Shown piece by piece: positions 44,251 to 57,194 of a stretch of 64,000 nucleotides of DNA (positions within the stretch are counted from its first letter, which is position 1; each line of letters opens with the position of its first letter). Made by a program: the position numbers and the translations under genes. This DNA comes from Ceratorhiza oryzae-sativae. Lineage: Eukaryota; Basidiomycota; Agaricomycetes; Cantharellales; Ceratobasidiaceae. The stretch spans positions 20,523 through 84,522 of the forward strand of contig JARWMV010000066.1 in assembly GCA_030998015.1 (NCBI GenBank). The letters are read 5' to 3'. The notes under the pieces were generated by a model. The model had not been told where the DNA came from. It did not search any database and worked only from the letters and a program-made list of their open reading frames with translations.

Positions 44251-45523
44251 TCAATTGAGGTCTGGGTATATGTCGACTGCACCGACCTTGTCCCGGACGC
44301 CAGCAGCACTAGGACGACTCGCGGGGTGCATTGCCCAGCAGCTCTCGAGCAGATCCCACATCATATCTGTGTGTTTGATCCCAACAGTAAGAACGCTGGG
44401 TCGGTTGGGCTGAACGCCACTCATGACCATGTGGATCACCTCGAACTGCCCAATCCCTTGGTATGGGATTGAACCTGTGAGAACCTCCTGTAATATCATC
44501 GGGACTCAGTCTTCACATCAGAGAGGCTAGCGGCTATTGCACGCACGAGAATCGTCTGTGACAGAAATCAATTTCAGTACTTGGTTGGGCGTGTGAAAGT
44601 CGGATTGTGAGCGCACCATGCCGAGTGAATATACATCAGTCTCGGGAGATTTTTGTGGTGCATTCTTAAACAGCTCGGGTGGCTAAGGTGAGTTCTTAGT
44701 GACTCGCACCCCGGTTCAGGTCGTGTGCGTACCGCCCAAGGGATTGAGAGGCTTGCATTGGTCTTAGTCATCGAAAACTGCAAAGTATACTCGCGCAGCT
44801 CTGCACATCCAAAGTCGGTCAACTTGGGGATGAGGTCTTTTGATACCAGCACGTTGTCCTACAGCCATCGAGTCGTTACCCAGGGCATTAAAAACTAGTA
44901 CCCTGGGAGCGCCTACCCCCTTAAGATCACCATGGACCTGAAACAAACGTTCGAAAATCATTCAAGTGCGTATGCGCAACTCGGCTCGAGAGGGATGCTT
45001 ACCACGCCAACTCCATGCAGATACGCCACCCCGTCGCTGATTTGAAGGCACTGGCCACAGAGCGTCAAAGCGACCCGGGGTCCATAATATTCCGGACCTA
45101 CCAGGCCGTACCGATCAAAGCCTAGCCGCGATGCCACAAAACGTCGCACGCTGCCGTGCTCCATCCAAGGCGATACCATGGCGAGTTGACCCCGGAACTC
45201 AGCTAGTCCGATCAGGTCCAGGACGTTTGGATGGTTGCACTTTGACCACACATACAATTCCCGCGCTGCGCGCTGCCCAGGTGTTCATACTTTATACTGT
45301 GCCAAGCGGCTTGGTCGGAACTCACTTTGAACTGCTTCTTAGCGACATCCGGTTGATCATGGTATGGTCTAAGGCATTTCAGTGCAACAGCCGTCGTATC
45401 ACGAAGAGTACCGCTGTAGACGTCACCGAGGCCGCCATGAGAGACAGCATGCCGGCTACACTTTTCGGTATCGATATCGTCACCAAGATTCTTGCAACCG
45501 CGACGACCCAAGTGCGCAATCAT
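44251..45523 (-). CDS. TKL-like protein kinase, apparently intact, multi-exon
   Basis: Exons on the minus strand give a continuous kinase domain. The Gly-rich loop is HGGLGDVYSG and the VAIK Lys is AVALKCLRP, ending at about 45331. Then come RELYVWSKCNHPNVLDLIG and YLHGVGV, the catalytic loop VHGDLKG, NVLVSKDLIPKLTDFG with DFG intact, PWAPPELF spanning an intron, TDVYSLGM, EVLTGSIPYQG, and LLESCWAMHPASRPSA. Introns are short with GT-AG ends. HGDLKG in place of HRDLKxxN still has the catalytic Asp. This style of short TKL kinase is amplified in Rhizoctonia and related fungi. The stop is at 44251. The N-terminal start at 45523 is tentative. A signalling role is inferred from the family only. 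Confidence 0.75.
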
Positions 45524-45675
45524 ATCCGCAACCGGCTACCAAGTATGAAATTCAGATCTGATACAACAGGGCACAGTACGTGAGGACTTGCCGTCTCGCG
45601 TGTGATCACAATGTCTTCCGTCTCCCATAAAATTTCCGCCAGCTGTGCGGTTGCTCTATTGAGCCATGATCCATC

Positions 45676-47043
45676 TCATGTCAATACACCAACTTTTTCC
45701 TTGACCTCCCCGGAGGTCGGACGAGTTGTAGGATCCTTTGCCCAGCAGCTCCTAAGCAGCAACCATAGCATATCCGAGGGGCCCTCCCCCGCTGGAAGGC
45801 ATTCTTGCGGCCGTTCGGGGATTGAGCAATCAAGGATGCTCTTGCGGATGACTGATTCAGGGCTCCCAGCGTACGGAATCAATCCAGAAACAAATTCCTA
45901 TTGGAGGACCCGTTCATTATCCTGATAGTTCGAAAGGGCAGTTTGCTTACATATATGGTCTACGCGAGGAGCTCATTTATGTAGCTGTCGATATGGCACC
46001 CCTACTATCAGCGAGACCTACCATTCCAAGAGAGTACACGTCCGACGCAAAGTTGGGTTGTGTTGTGCTCTGAAGCATTTCGGGGGGCTGGAAGTGGCTT
46101 ATAAGTATTCATCAATACGAGGGGAATCTCAGGTACACACAGCCCAGTTGAGGGATACGTTGTAATGGCCATTCTGGAACTCTTCGGGCCCTCCGATAAG
46201 GCGTGCATTTCCGAATCCACAAATATGAGCATCCAGCTCGCCAGAGAGTAACACATGGTCCTAGGTGAGATAGCGTATGAGTACGCTTCGATTCCAGCCG
46301 CTCATTCAGATATGCATACAGCTTTGAGATCCCCGTGAGCCTGAAATCCAGGGTACCGAGTGAATGTCCTCAGTGATACCGTCTAAGCTAAGATGCACGC
46401 TTACAATGCCAATGGTGTGCAGGTAGTCAACTCCTTCGATGACTTGTGCGCACTGCTCATGGTTTCTCAGTCACGCTGCCAGAGTGAAATCAAACTTTAC
46501 AATACGAGGTTGTATCGCTTCTCTCGAGGTTGTCCAGCCACGAGAGGCCTGGTGTTCGAATGGTTCATCCATGGTGATATCATTGTGAACTGGTTGCGAA
46601 ACAGAGCCATCCCAATTAAAGGCAGGATGTTCGTGTGATGGCACCTCGACCAGATGAACACTTCCCGAGCGGCGCGCTATGTAACATCAGAGTCGGTCAC
46701 GCCCACCAAACCTACAACTGACCTTCAGCTCCCTTTCCATAATCTCTTGGGAGCTCAGGTCCAGCCGGACACATTTTAGTGCGACCGTATCGCCTTGATG
46801 GAGCTCCCCGGTGTAGAAGTGCCTGGAGAGATTAGACAAGGCAGGGGACTCACCAAACGTCGAAACGTCAAGTTGACTCGTGGCATCCTTGCAACCGTGC
46901 TTGCGCAAAGATCCCATTATGTCCGAAATCTGTTGAGGATGAATGAGAGGTGAAAACAGGAAACAGAGGGTATTGTATAGTTCACGGTTTTCGGCTTGAG
47001 TCGGGGGACGAGTTTGGTCATATCCTAGGAAGAGGGAAAGCAT
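45676..47043 (-). pseudogene. Second TKL-like kinase, decayed paralogue
   Basis: It lies upstream of the intact kinase in the same orientation. Recognisable pieces in order are LRKHGCKDATSQLDVSTFGE and DTVALKCVRLDLSS (N-lobe, near 46770); then REVFIWSRCHHTNILPLIG and FTMISPWMNHSNT (near 46560-46680); GELDAHICGFGNARL (near 46220), where DFG has become GFG; QPPEMLQSTTQPNFASDVYS (near 46050); and LLLRSCWAKDPTTRPTSGEV (45882-45676). The pieces are in different frames and the catalytic loop is not found, so it is a pseudogene or pseudokinase. Confidence 0.6.
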
Positions 47044-47063
47044 AACGGTGTCAGCAAACTAAA

Positions 47064-48230
47064 ATGTCATTGAAGAGCACAGGTCAGCTCCCCACTATCG
47101 TAAAAGGGTTTGATGGGGGGGAACATAGAGTTCTGGTGATAGGGAAAGGGCAAGAAAGCGCGATCTCACCTCGTTCAAAATGTGACTGGGGTGCTGCGAT
47201 AGGAACTGAAGAAAGGAGTAAGCAGCTGGAGTCGAGGACTATTGAACTCTGGCATACATGCTATCATGCGCCAGATGAAAAGGACATCAACAAGCGATCA
47301 GGGCATCCAAAAGTAGATTGACGGACTTCCTGGTAAGTTGTTAGGGGGTTTCACTGGCTTGCATAGCTGGATTGGAATGATACATACCACCTGTCAAGAA
47401 TAAAAGCCTGGATTACACGATAGGATTCTCAAGGAAGCTCACAGCCTGGGCGGAAAGTAGAATCCACGGACCTCGTAAATAAAGATTCTCAAAGGGGAAA
47501 ATGATACTCACAGCCTATAAAACTTGAAGTCAGAATGAAAACAGAGGGATTGCGGATGATGGGTTGTAGAGCCGACATACGTCCTAACGCAACAAAATTC
47601 GACGCCAATAAGTTCGAGGCGCTTTGAGTCAAAGACGGCTCTAACTGAATTACATACAATCTATAGACATCCAAAAAATCGATGTGAATATCAGTCCTGA
47701 GGTCACCGACAGCATGGAACATACAGCCTAGCCTCAAGGAATCAAAATGTAACTTAGAGGGGAACATGAAATTAGGTACCTCCTGAAGGGTAGATAAGGG
47801 GAGCCAGGAGTTAGTGACAGTGACGATGGCTATGGGCTGAAAGTGATACCCTCTGTACCAGAATGAACCAAATGGACTGAGTAGCTAGGTTTCAAAGTGA
47901 AGGGGACTGACCAGCTTTATGCCGCGATATAAAAGGAGTGAGCATGTGTGACCCGGTGGGATCCTGGGACATTGCCCACCGTCTAACGAGATGTTGACCA
48001 TATTATCAGGATGGGTCACAAAGGATTGAAGCGATGAGACTTGCTTGCTGATTGGTTCATGGCGACGAAACGATGAATTAATCTGGAGTTCATGGCAGTT
48101 ACTGAAGACTTACAAACTAAGTGTGGTGGAAGGTGAAAGGAGGAAGGTTAATTCAGGAATGTGAATCGCAGTGGAGAAGTCCAGAAGAGTGTTGATTGTT
48201 TGAGTATCTTAACCGAAGGGCCAATCGCTC
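47064..48230. other. No supported gene between the kinase pair and the minisatellite
   Basis: There is a 92-residue open frame on minus at 47489-47767, but I see no motif, intron context or family signal in it. The right end (48222-48247) contains a rudimentary start of the satellite unit. Confidence 0.5.
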
Positions 48231-48247
48231 GAACATACAGACTGAGG

Positions 48248-50994
48248 CCACCCAAGGTCAGATATCCCCACACAGGCCAGCCGGCAGGTCGAGGTGAGCA
48301 TACACCGTCAGCATTCTCGTCGCTCGATCTAGCGCTCATACGCACTTCCTAAGACCACCCAAGGTCAGATATCCCCACACAGGCCAGCCGGCAGGTCGAG
48401 GTGAGCATACACCGTCAGCATTCTCGTCGCTCGATCTAGCGCTCATACGCATACTGAGACCACCCAAGGTCATATATCCCCACACAGGCCAGCCGGCAGG
48501 TCGAGGTGAGCATACACCGTCAGCATTCTCGTCGCTCGATCTAGCGCTCATACGTACATACTGAGGCCACCCAAGGTCAGATATCCCCACACAGGCCAGC
48601 CGGCAGGTCGAGGTGAGCATACACCGTCAGCATTCTCGTCGCTCGATCTAGCGCTCATACGCACTCCTAAGACCACCCAAGGTCAGATATCCCCACACAG
48701 GCCAGCCGGCAGGTCGAGTGAGCATACACCGTCAGCATTCTCGTCGCTCGATCTAGCGCTCATACGCACTACTAAGACCACCCAAGGTCAGATATCCCCA
48801 CACAGGCCAGCCGGCAGGTCGAGGTGAGCATACACCGTCAGCATTCTCGTCGCTCGATCTAGCGCTCATACGCACTCCTAAGACCACCCAAGGTCAGATA
48901 TCCCCACACAGGCCAGCCGGCAGGTCGAGGTGAGCATACACCGTCAGCATTCTCGTCGCTCGATCTAGCGCTCATACGCATACTGAGCCACCCAAGGTCA
49001 GATATCCCCACACAGGCCAGCCGGCAGGTCGAGGTGAGCATACACCGTCAGCATTCTCGTCGCTCGATCTAGCGCTCATACGCACTCCTAAGCCACCCAA
49101 GGTCAGATATCCCCACACAGGCCAGCCGGCAGGTCGAGGTGAGCATACACCGTCAGCATTCTCGTCGCTCGATCTAGCGCTCATACGCACGAGCTAAGAC
49201 CACCCAAGGTCAGATATCCCCACACAGGCCAGCCGGCAGGTCGAGGTGAGCATACACCGTCAGCATTCTCGTCGCTCGATCTAGAGCTCATACGCACTCG
49301 CTAAGGCCACCCAAGGTCAGATATCCCCACACAGGCCAGCCGGCAGGTCGAGGTGAGCATACACCGTCAGCATTCTCGTCGCTCGATCTAGCGCTCATAC
49401 GCATACTGAGCCACCCAAGGTCAGATATCCCCACACAGGCCAGCCGGCAGGTCGAGGTGAGCATACACCGTCAGCATTCTCGTCGCTCGATCTAGCGCTC
49501 ATACGCATCCTAAGCCACCCAAGGTCAGATATCCCCACACAGGCCAGCCGGCAGGTCGAGGTGAGCATACACCGTCAGCATTCTCGTCGCTCGATCTAGC
49601 GCTCATACGCACGAGCTAAGACCACCCAAGGTCAGATATCCCCACACAGGCCAGCCGGCAGGTCGAGGTGAGCATACACCGTCAGCATTCTCGTCGCTCG
49701 ATCTAGCGCTCATACGCACTCCTAAGACCACCCAAGGTCAGATATCCCCACACAGGCCAGCCGGCAGGTCGAGGTGAGCATACACCGTCAGCATTCTCGT
49801 CGCTCGATCTAGCGCTCATACGCACTCCCTAAGTCCACCCAAGGTCAGATATCCCCACACAGGCCAGCCGGCAGGTCGAGGTGAGCATACACCGTCAGCA
49901 TTCTCGTCGCTCGATCTAGCGCTCATACGCACTAGCTAAGACCACCCAAGGTCAGATATCCCCACACAGGCCAGCCGGCAGGTCGAGGTGAGCATACACC
50001 GTCAGCATTCTCGTCGCTCGATCTAGCGCTCATACGCATACTAAGACCACCCAAGGTCAGATATCCCCACACAGGCCAGCCGGCAGGTCGAGGTGAGCAT
50101 ACACCGTCAGCATTCTCGTCGCTCGATCTAGCGCTCATACGCACTCGCTAAGACCACCCAAGGTCAGATATCCCCACACAGGCCAGCCGGCAGGTCGAGG
50201 TGAGCATACACCGTCAGCATTCTCGTCGCTCGATCTAGCGCTCATACGCATACTGAGGCCACCCAAGGTCAGATATCCCCACACAGGCCAGCCGGCAGGT
50301 CGAGGTGAGCATACACCGTCAGCATTCTCGTCGCTCGATCTAGCGCTCATACGTACATACTGAGGCCACCCAAGGTCAGATATCCCCACACAGGCCAGCC
50401 GGCAGGTCGAGGTGAGCATACACCGTCAGCATTCTCGTCGCTCGATCTAGCGCTCATACGCACTCGCTAAGACCACCCAAGGTCAGATATCCCCACACAG
50501 GCCAGCCGGCAGGTCGAGGTGAGCATACACCGTCAGCATTCTCGTCGCTCGATCTAGCGCTCATACGCACTCCCTAAGACCACCCAAGGTCAGATATCCC
50601 CACACAGGCCAGCCGGCAGGTCGAGGTGAGCATACACCGTCAGCATTCTCGTCGCTCGATCTAGCGCTCATACGCACTCCCTAAGTCCACCCAAGGTCAG
50701 ATATCCCCACACAGGCCAGCCGGCAGGTCGAGGTGAGCATACACCGTCAGCATTCTCGTCGCTCGATCTAGCGCTCATACGCATACTGAGCCACCCAAGG
50801 TCAGATATCCCCACACAGGCCAGCCGGCAGGTCGAGGTGAGCATACACCGTCAGCATTCTCGTCGCTCGATCTAGCGCTCATACGCACTCGCTAAGACCA
50901 CCCAAGGTCAGATATCCCCACACAGGCCAGCCGGCAGGTCGAGGTGAGCATACACCGTCAGCGTTCTTGTCGCTCGATCTAGCGCTCATACGCA
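48248..50994. repeat. Minisatellite: 26 tandem copies of a 104-107 bp unit
   Basis: Each unit has a nearly invariant 97-bp core, beginning CCACCCAAGGTCAGATATCC and ending GATCTAGCGCTCATACGCA, joined by a 7-10 bp variable linker (for example CTCCTAAGA, TACTGAG, CTCGCTAAGA, CGAGCTAAGA). Starts of the core are at 48248, 48355, 48460, 48567, 48673, 48778, 48884, 48988, 49093, 49200, 49307, 49411, 49515, 49622, 49728, 49835, 49942, 50047, 50154, 50259, 50366, 50473, 50580, 50687, 50791 and 50898. Core substitutions are very few, so the array is homogenised. Open frames on the minus strand arise only because many units are near 105 bp. Confidence 0.97.
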
Positions 50995-52285
50995 CCACCT
51001 AATTTCAATTCACACCGCTTAGTATCCTCAACCTCGTGCCTATCCCTCACGCTTACTATCTAATGTTTTGTTTCATCAACCCGACGTCAGTATCCCATAC
51101 GCATGACCTCGATCTTTCATTCCACCTCCTGTTTAGTTATCGTTGTTTTCATTGTCCTATTCATCATGTCTTCCTTACTTACATACTATGGTCCCAGCGT
51201 TTCCATACATCGATTTATACAGACCCTTTTTATCAACATATCACATCCTGAATTCTCACAGCCACTCACTTTGTATGGCTTCATGAAACCGGACCGACTC
51301 CAACTTCATCTTCCGAACGCACGGTTACAGGGCCCTCACTTACCTGATATCCTCCCGTCGACTGTTCACTGACACGTCAACTCTCTCGCTAGCCAACCCG
51401 ATAGACTTGTACTTGCCCACTAGCATTATCAGATATTCAAACTTACTGAATGGGCCTTGCATGAATGGTATTACCACCTACCTCCTGTCCCAACAATGAA
51501 TCTAGGTAAATTCCCATCGGAATCGTTCAAGATTTAAACTACCAACCCACTGAACACTCATTCAGACGGACGATGCAGTCGAGGACGGGAGCAGTCAACA
51601 ATCCAGAATCGATAAAGGAGCCTGGCGGTCAGCCCTATTCCCTCTTCTCCCATTTCTGAAGCTCACAATCTGCCCGTTCCCATGGGGCACCAATGGGTTC
51701 GATGACGGCAACAAGTGTTGTAATGTCCGTCAAGTCGTGCCTTCATTTGCCGAATGCACATACCCTCAAATTCCTATCACCGTGGGCGAAAGTTTTTTTC
51801 GATCACCAACGCAATGTTTATTGTTTCGTATCGTGGAATTGTCTCCGATGTCAGTTTTATCTTGGATAAACCTTGGGAATCCACGGGTACGTACACCCTA
51901 ACCAGAAACCAACCAGCGCCAACGTTAGCTGGAAAATAAAACCCGTGAATTGGATTTCCTACCTCGGCCCTCTCGATCTAACAAAGCACTCAATCCTCGT
52001 CAGCTTGCTTGATTTCCTGAACGTACCCACTGGGAAGTATTGTTGATCAGTGTAGGATGTAACAAAAGCGAAGGAACCTACTTTGATTTCAACCTCCATG
52101 CTCGCTGTGGGGTTCTCGATTCTTTACGATCTCGTACGCTATCAGTTGCCGTGCTGTCGTCGTTCGGGGCAGAGGGACTTGCACGTGTGCAAGGGGTTTC
52201 CCACCATCAGGCGCTTAGATACGATCACTTCCGGATAGAGACTGCACGCTAATCGTGGGCGAATCGCCCACCACCTAGGCTCGTG
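50995..52285. other. No supported gene right of the minisatellite
   Basis: About 1.3 kb with only short, unconvincing open frames. No transposon ends or repeats shared with the rest of the window. Confidence 0.5.
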
Positions 52286-52404
52286 ACCAGCCGTCGTAGC
52301 AAATTGACCTGCTATATCAGGAGGATGACCTAAGATCAAGCCACGAGGGAATCATCAAGAAGCAGACAAAACGGGGCACAGGTCAATTTGCTACGACGGC
52401 TGGT
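52286..52404. repeat. Perfect 24-bp inverted repeat with a 71-bp spacer
   Basis: ACCAGCCGTCGTAGCAAATT plus GACC at 52286-52309 is repeated exactly in reverse complement at 52381-52404. No target duplication is apparent. It could be a tiny foldback element or a strong hairpin. It lies beside the left (3') end of the hAT element. Confidence 0.85.
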
Positions 52405-53814
52405 ATTAGCGTTGCCGCGAGACCGTATCGAGCCCGTCTCGAGACAGATGAGTCAGCCGGCTCGTCTCGCCTCGTCTCCAGATTTTATGATGTAAGCTTG
52501 GATTTGATTTACAAAACCCTAGTTGCCCGCCTGTCAGTGTCGAGACAATGCACAAATAGATACAACACAGATAAATTCTAAGGAAAACAACATCTAATAT
52601 CTAATCTCAAGCTTAGTTCCAACTTTCTCCGTCGTTTTCGTCCTCACTACTCGAGCCAACTACATGGGCCATGAAGTCGAGTGTTTGGTGGTTCTCCTCG
52701 TTGCCTCGGCGGCGATGGAGCGAGTGTTTGAGCACTTGTAAATATTCCATGTTCTCTGCCGAGATCTTGCTTCGCTCGCGAGTGCACGTCATTTTGCTGG
52801 ACGAGAAGGCTCGCTCGGAGGAGACGGAGGATGCCTGCACAGGCAACACGTCCATTGCGACCTGGTAGATGAGCGGGAAACCGTAATGATGTGCCTAAAT
52901 TGAATCATTAATAAGATGAACCATAATTAAAGCGATAAATTTGTTTTTACTGACCTTCCAGAAGTCAACCATATTCAATGTACCCATACTCTTCTCGTCG
53001 TACTCATCAAACGCTTCCCATCGAAGTAATTCAGCGTCAACTTCTGCCATGTGGCGCCTAAGGAGATCGTCCGCGCTCTGCGAAGGTGACGGTGGTGGAG
53101 GAGATGACGATGGCACAGTTGACAGGCCGGGATTGCTATTTGATGGCCTACAAACATTGAATATAAGCTAAGCTCTTAAAAACTTATAAAGATAATAATT
53201 ACCTTCCGTATTGCAAAGCCTTACGCGTGTCTGGCCTCCGGTGGTCGTCACCGCTAAGTTTTAATAAGCGCATATATCCATTCGCCTGAACTTGTGTAGC
53301 ACGCTCAGTGCTTGTTTCCGTATGGACCGCCGATGCAGCAGACGCTCTGCGCTGGCGCTGCCGAACTTCTAGCATCTAGAGAAAAGGAAGATTAGCATAA
53401 GAAGAGCCAATATTGATGGTGTACTACTTACCCGCTCCTTAAGTTCGATACATGCCTCGTTGCGTCGAATACGGCCCCAGTGCGCGTCAATCCACCTAAA
53501 CTTGAGGCATGGGTTGATAGCCATCGCAGTCGTGTATACCGGTATTGTTCGTGTAGTAGCAACGTAAGCATCCAGTTTGCTGATGCCACATTCGATGGCA
53601 TGCTGAAGCATCGGGAACTCAAACGCACGATTCCGCAGTGCTTTGATCAGGTTTTCATAGACAGGGAGTGCAAGAGCAAGAGTGGGTGTGCGCTCAGCAG
53701 AAAGGAGCTCTTGTGCACCATCAAGATCGGATAAGATGGAGACAATATCTTCGAGAACCTCGTATTGTCGGTGGGAAACTAAGGGAATCTTCATGTCTGG
53801 ATGATCAAGTGAAT

Positions 53815-53964
53815 GGATGACTTCCCGTAAGGGCCAAATCTAAGCTAAGCTAAGCTAAAGTCTGGATGATGTCATAAGTTATTAATGTCTGATTACTCCA
53901 CGTTGTAATCATTCCGCCTTTAGAATAGCTTAGCTTTAGTTTTAGCTCTTACGGGAAGTCATCC
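53815..53964. mobile_element. 150-bp MITE related to the adjacent Harbinger element
   Basis: It starts GGATGACTTCCCGTAAG and ends CTTACGGGAAGTCATCC, the same terminal repeat as the 3.4 kb element at 54130-57507. It has a 3-bp duplication AAT (53812-53814, 53965-53967). It has no coding capacity, so it is a non-autonomous derivative that could use the neighbour's transposase. Confidence 0.92.
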
Positions 53965-54283
53965 AATATCGGAGCACCGCCTAAGGATAGACAAGTCATT
54001 TTACCGAAATATAAACTATAGAAACATACTCACCGGATACAGCTGAAGATAGCGTTTGATCATATAGTAAGTTGATGACCAGCGTGTATCTGAATCGCGA
54101 AGGAGTTGCAAGACAGGCAAAATGATACTGGATGACTTCCCGTAAGCGCTAAAGCTAAAGCTAAGCTAAACTTTCCGCTGCTAAAGACAGGAACCCTGCG
54201 GCAATACGTCATATCGAATGACGTGTACTTTCGTGTACTTTCGTGTACTTTCGTGTTCAATCTGTACATCCTTCTCTTCCACC

Positions 54284-55640
54284 ATGTATCGCTCGAAAAT
54301 GCAGACAAATCGCAAACATGCTGTATATTCGCTTTTATTTCATAAAAACAAACAGACTGCCCGACTCAGATTCAAAAAGCTGGCCGCACTTGTTCTGCTC
54401 GCTCGCCTAGCCAAGGTCTCCAAGGTTCTAGAGCGCCGTGCTCGATACCGCCACCTACTCCGCTCCCATCTACTGTCGAATCCTCGACTTGACACGCCAT
54501 GGCAACAGGTGCGCCGCAGCCACGACGATCGGGCGTACCTAGCAACAATGGGATTAGATGTCAAAACGTTCAAATACATACTCGGAAAGGGATTTGAGGA
54601 ACTATGGAACACGCATACCATTGTCCGAGGGGATGTGGGCGAGCAGGGGCGACCTCGGCTTCGCAGGCGATCGCTTCGAGCTGACGGTGCGCTGGGTCTG
54701 GCATTGTATTGGTTAACTTCAACCGAAAGCGAGGCTGCCTTGGGACAGACCTTTGCACTGGTGCCTTCGGTTTTATCCGGTACCTCTCGTTTGCCCTGCG
54801 AATCCTTCTACACATCCTTCGAAACACCTCTGAGAGCCGAGTCGCTTGGCCTACTCCAGACCAGATGGGCAAGTTCTCAGAGCTGATCCAGCGTCGACAC
54901 CCCTCAATTTGTGGAGCATTTGGGTTCATGGATGGCCTCAACCTGCCAGTTGGAACAAGTTCGGATCCGCAAGAAGAAGAGGCAACGTACAACGGCTGGT
55001 TGCACTCACACCGGGTGAGCAACATATTTGTTTTTGCGCCTGATGGTAAGCATACAAGTAATTCAAGCGGTGGATCAAACTCACCTAACGATATTGCGTA
55101 GGCTGTGTAATTGCATGCAAACTCAACGCACCAGGTAGTTGGCATGACGCTCGAATTGCTCGGGATGTGTACTTGAAGCTGGTTAACGACACACCTGAAG
55201 GATTTTTCCTGATCGCTGACACCGCATTCCGTAACAACTCGGTGGTACTTGAGGGAAAAATACGCACCCCACTCAAGAAGGGGAGCCGGCTTCCTTCTAA
55301 TCGCCACAAACGCAGGAGAGTAATCCAAGAGAGCAACAACCTGACGCAGGCACGCCAGGCTGCTGAATGGGGAATGCGCTCCTTGCAGGGGGTGTTTGCT
55401 CGACTTCGGTTACCTCTAGACATCAACAATCCAGAGGGACGCCAAGTGCTGCTGGAGGTGTGTGTCCGACTCCACAATCTGCGAACACGCTGCGTTGGAA
55501 TCAATGAAATTCGGTCAGTTTATATGCCTCGGGAGGACACACTTGGTGCATCAATATGCAATTATGCTCACCGTGTTTTGTTATCGAATGTTCGTGCGCA
55601 CAATCGCACCCGACGCTTCTACCTAGAAGACAACGAATAA
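54284..55640 (+). pseudogene. PIF/Harbinger transposase (DDE_4 type)
   Basis: The chosen start is MYRSKMQTNRK at 54284; the longer frame from 54218 adds only the subterminal repeat. The N-terminal region (GLDVKTFKYILGKGFEELW) resembles the helix-turn-helix part of HARBI1-like proteins. The catalytic core has GAFGFMDGLNLPVGTS (first Asp), an intron 55046-55101, GSWHDARIARD, FLIADTAFRNN (second Asp) and AAEWGMRSLQG (Glu). The stop is at 55640. A one-base shift near 54780 (VLS to RYLSFALRILL) is needed, so this copy is probably inactive or has an unrecognised tiny intron. It acts with the Myb-like partner in this family. Confidence 0.85.
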
Positions 55641-56100
55641 TCTTTATTTTATTGTGTAGATACATCTGTCGTTTTGAGTATCTCAGTTCATCGTGCTTTA
55701 CACGCAGCCAAGAAACTTACTTGAACGGCACCTCTAACTTTGAATCATCCATGTAAGGGGAGGGGGGAAGGTGCGAGTGGAACTTAGGCAAAAATCGGAG
55801 GCTCCACCTGACTCAGCATGCACAGCCCAAGTGATCCGTAGATCCCAGCGCTTCGCAGAGTGCCAGAATGTTCTTCGCTCTGCCACCACAATTCAGCATG
55901 GTTTCTCAAGTCGTACAAGAAACAACAGCTTTGGTATACAACAAAATGTCATGGTATGTACAAAAATGAGCTCTAAGTACAGATTTTCTCATGTATACCT
56001 CAAAGCCAACTACGCCATGGTACACACCCACAGTCCATATCAACTGCAACGTAATTGGCCATCTGTATGTAGAACTCCAGAAAATCCACAATGGCAAGCC

Positions 56101-57194
56101 CTAATAATGACGAGTCCCAGATCCTGAGGCATCCGAGCGCTCTGGAGGTGGTCCAGGCTTCCAGCTTGGGTGAGCTTCGCCAGACGTGCGTCGAGGAGGA
56201 GTGTCAGGCCAGAAGGATGGATCGAGGGGCTCACTAGACGACAACCGAGGGACTTCTTGCCATGGAGCTGGGTTACGATAAGGTATAACACCCGATTCAC
56301 GAGTCAAAGCAAGCTGACGAATCTGCTCTCGCACCTGAATCTCAATCTGGCGCTGCATCTCCTGGTTCCGAAGCTGGTTCTCTAGTGCGTGGCTCCTCTG
56401 ACGCTCCTGCGAAAGCTCAGCTTGAAGGTCCCGAATAGTGTCATTCAGAGACAGAATGGTAAGTCGCCCAATATCATCCTCTCGCTGGCGATTGATCAAC
56501 TCTTGCTCTGTGGCGGGACTAAGAATCAAGGCAAGATGTGCAGTGGCTGCGTCAAGTGAGTTACGAGCCTGGACGGGTTGCGAGTTGGGATGGATCTTGC
56601 GAGCAACAGCACGAAAAGGCGGAGAAGAGGGTGCGTTGCGTTTACCAGAGGCTGCCGTAGAGGGTGAAGCACAGGTGGGTCCAATATCTCTGGCTCAGAG
56701 TCCGATGATGACAATTGAATTGTCCCCTGGTCACTGGTGTAGGCGATGAGTCGTCGAGCACACGTGTGTACTCCATTCCCTCCAGGTCTTGATCAATTTC
56801 GACAGCCTGTCATGCAGCTCATTCGCTTGGGTTGCCAGTTGGTTTGGGCATACGAACCAGCTACAGCAATTTAGGTGAGCATGGTATCTGAGCGTTTAAT
56901 AAAAGCTGACCAACCTTGTCAAATCGCGTTCGGAAGGTTTGTAGCACGACGCTCGCGACTGGTGGGTACCAAAGCGTTATACACTGCTTCGATAGCCGCC
57001 CAGTCGCTTGCAGTCCGCGGTCGATGCATCCGGACAAGCCTCAAAAGCAATCGGAGCTCGCTAGGCGAGTACGTCACAGCACCAGCGCGTCGACCACGAC
57101 GAGCAGCCAACCGCAGACTCAGGGGTGGTGATGGGGACGGAGTACGACAAGCACGAGCTTTACCTCGCGCTTTCTGAGACTTCTTGGGTGCCAT
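56101..57194 (-). pseudogene. Harbinger second gene: Myb/SANT-like DNA-binding protein, damaged
   Basis: ATG 57194 begins MAPKKSQKARGKARACRT. A Myb/SANT-like stretch follows (YSPSELRLLLRLVRMHRP; SDWAAIEAVYNAL) and, after a frameshift near 56920, RTRFDKVGQLLL. Further left on minus, EIDQDLEGMEYTRV (near 56790) and a coiled-coil segment, RQREDDIGRLTILSLNDTIR (56490-56430), may be its C-terminal part, read in another frame. In Harbinger elements this protein binds the ends and brings the transposase to the nucleus. Exon structure is uncertain. Confidence 0.6.

Noticed and set aside
48336..50419. Minus-strand open frames repeating SARSSDENADGVCSPRPAG
   Set aside because: They arise because many satellite units are close to 105 bp (a multiple of three). 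Linker-length changes break the frame after two or three units.
48248..50994. CRISPR-like direct repeats with spacers
   Set aside because: The conserved part is about 97 bp and the variable linkers only 7-10 bp, in a fungal genome. It is a minisatellite.
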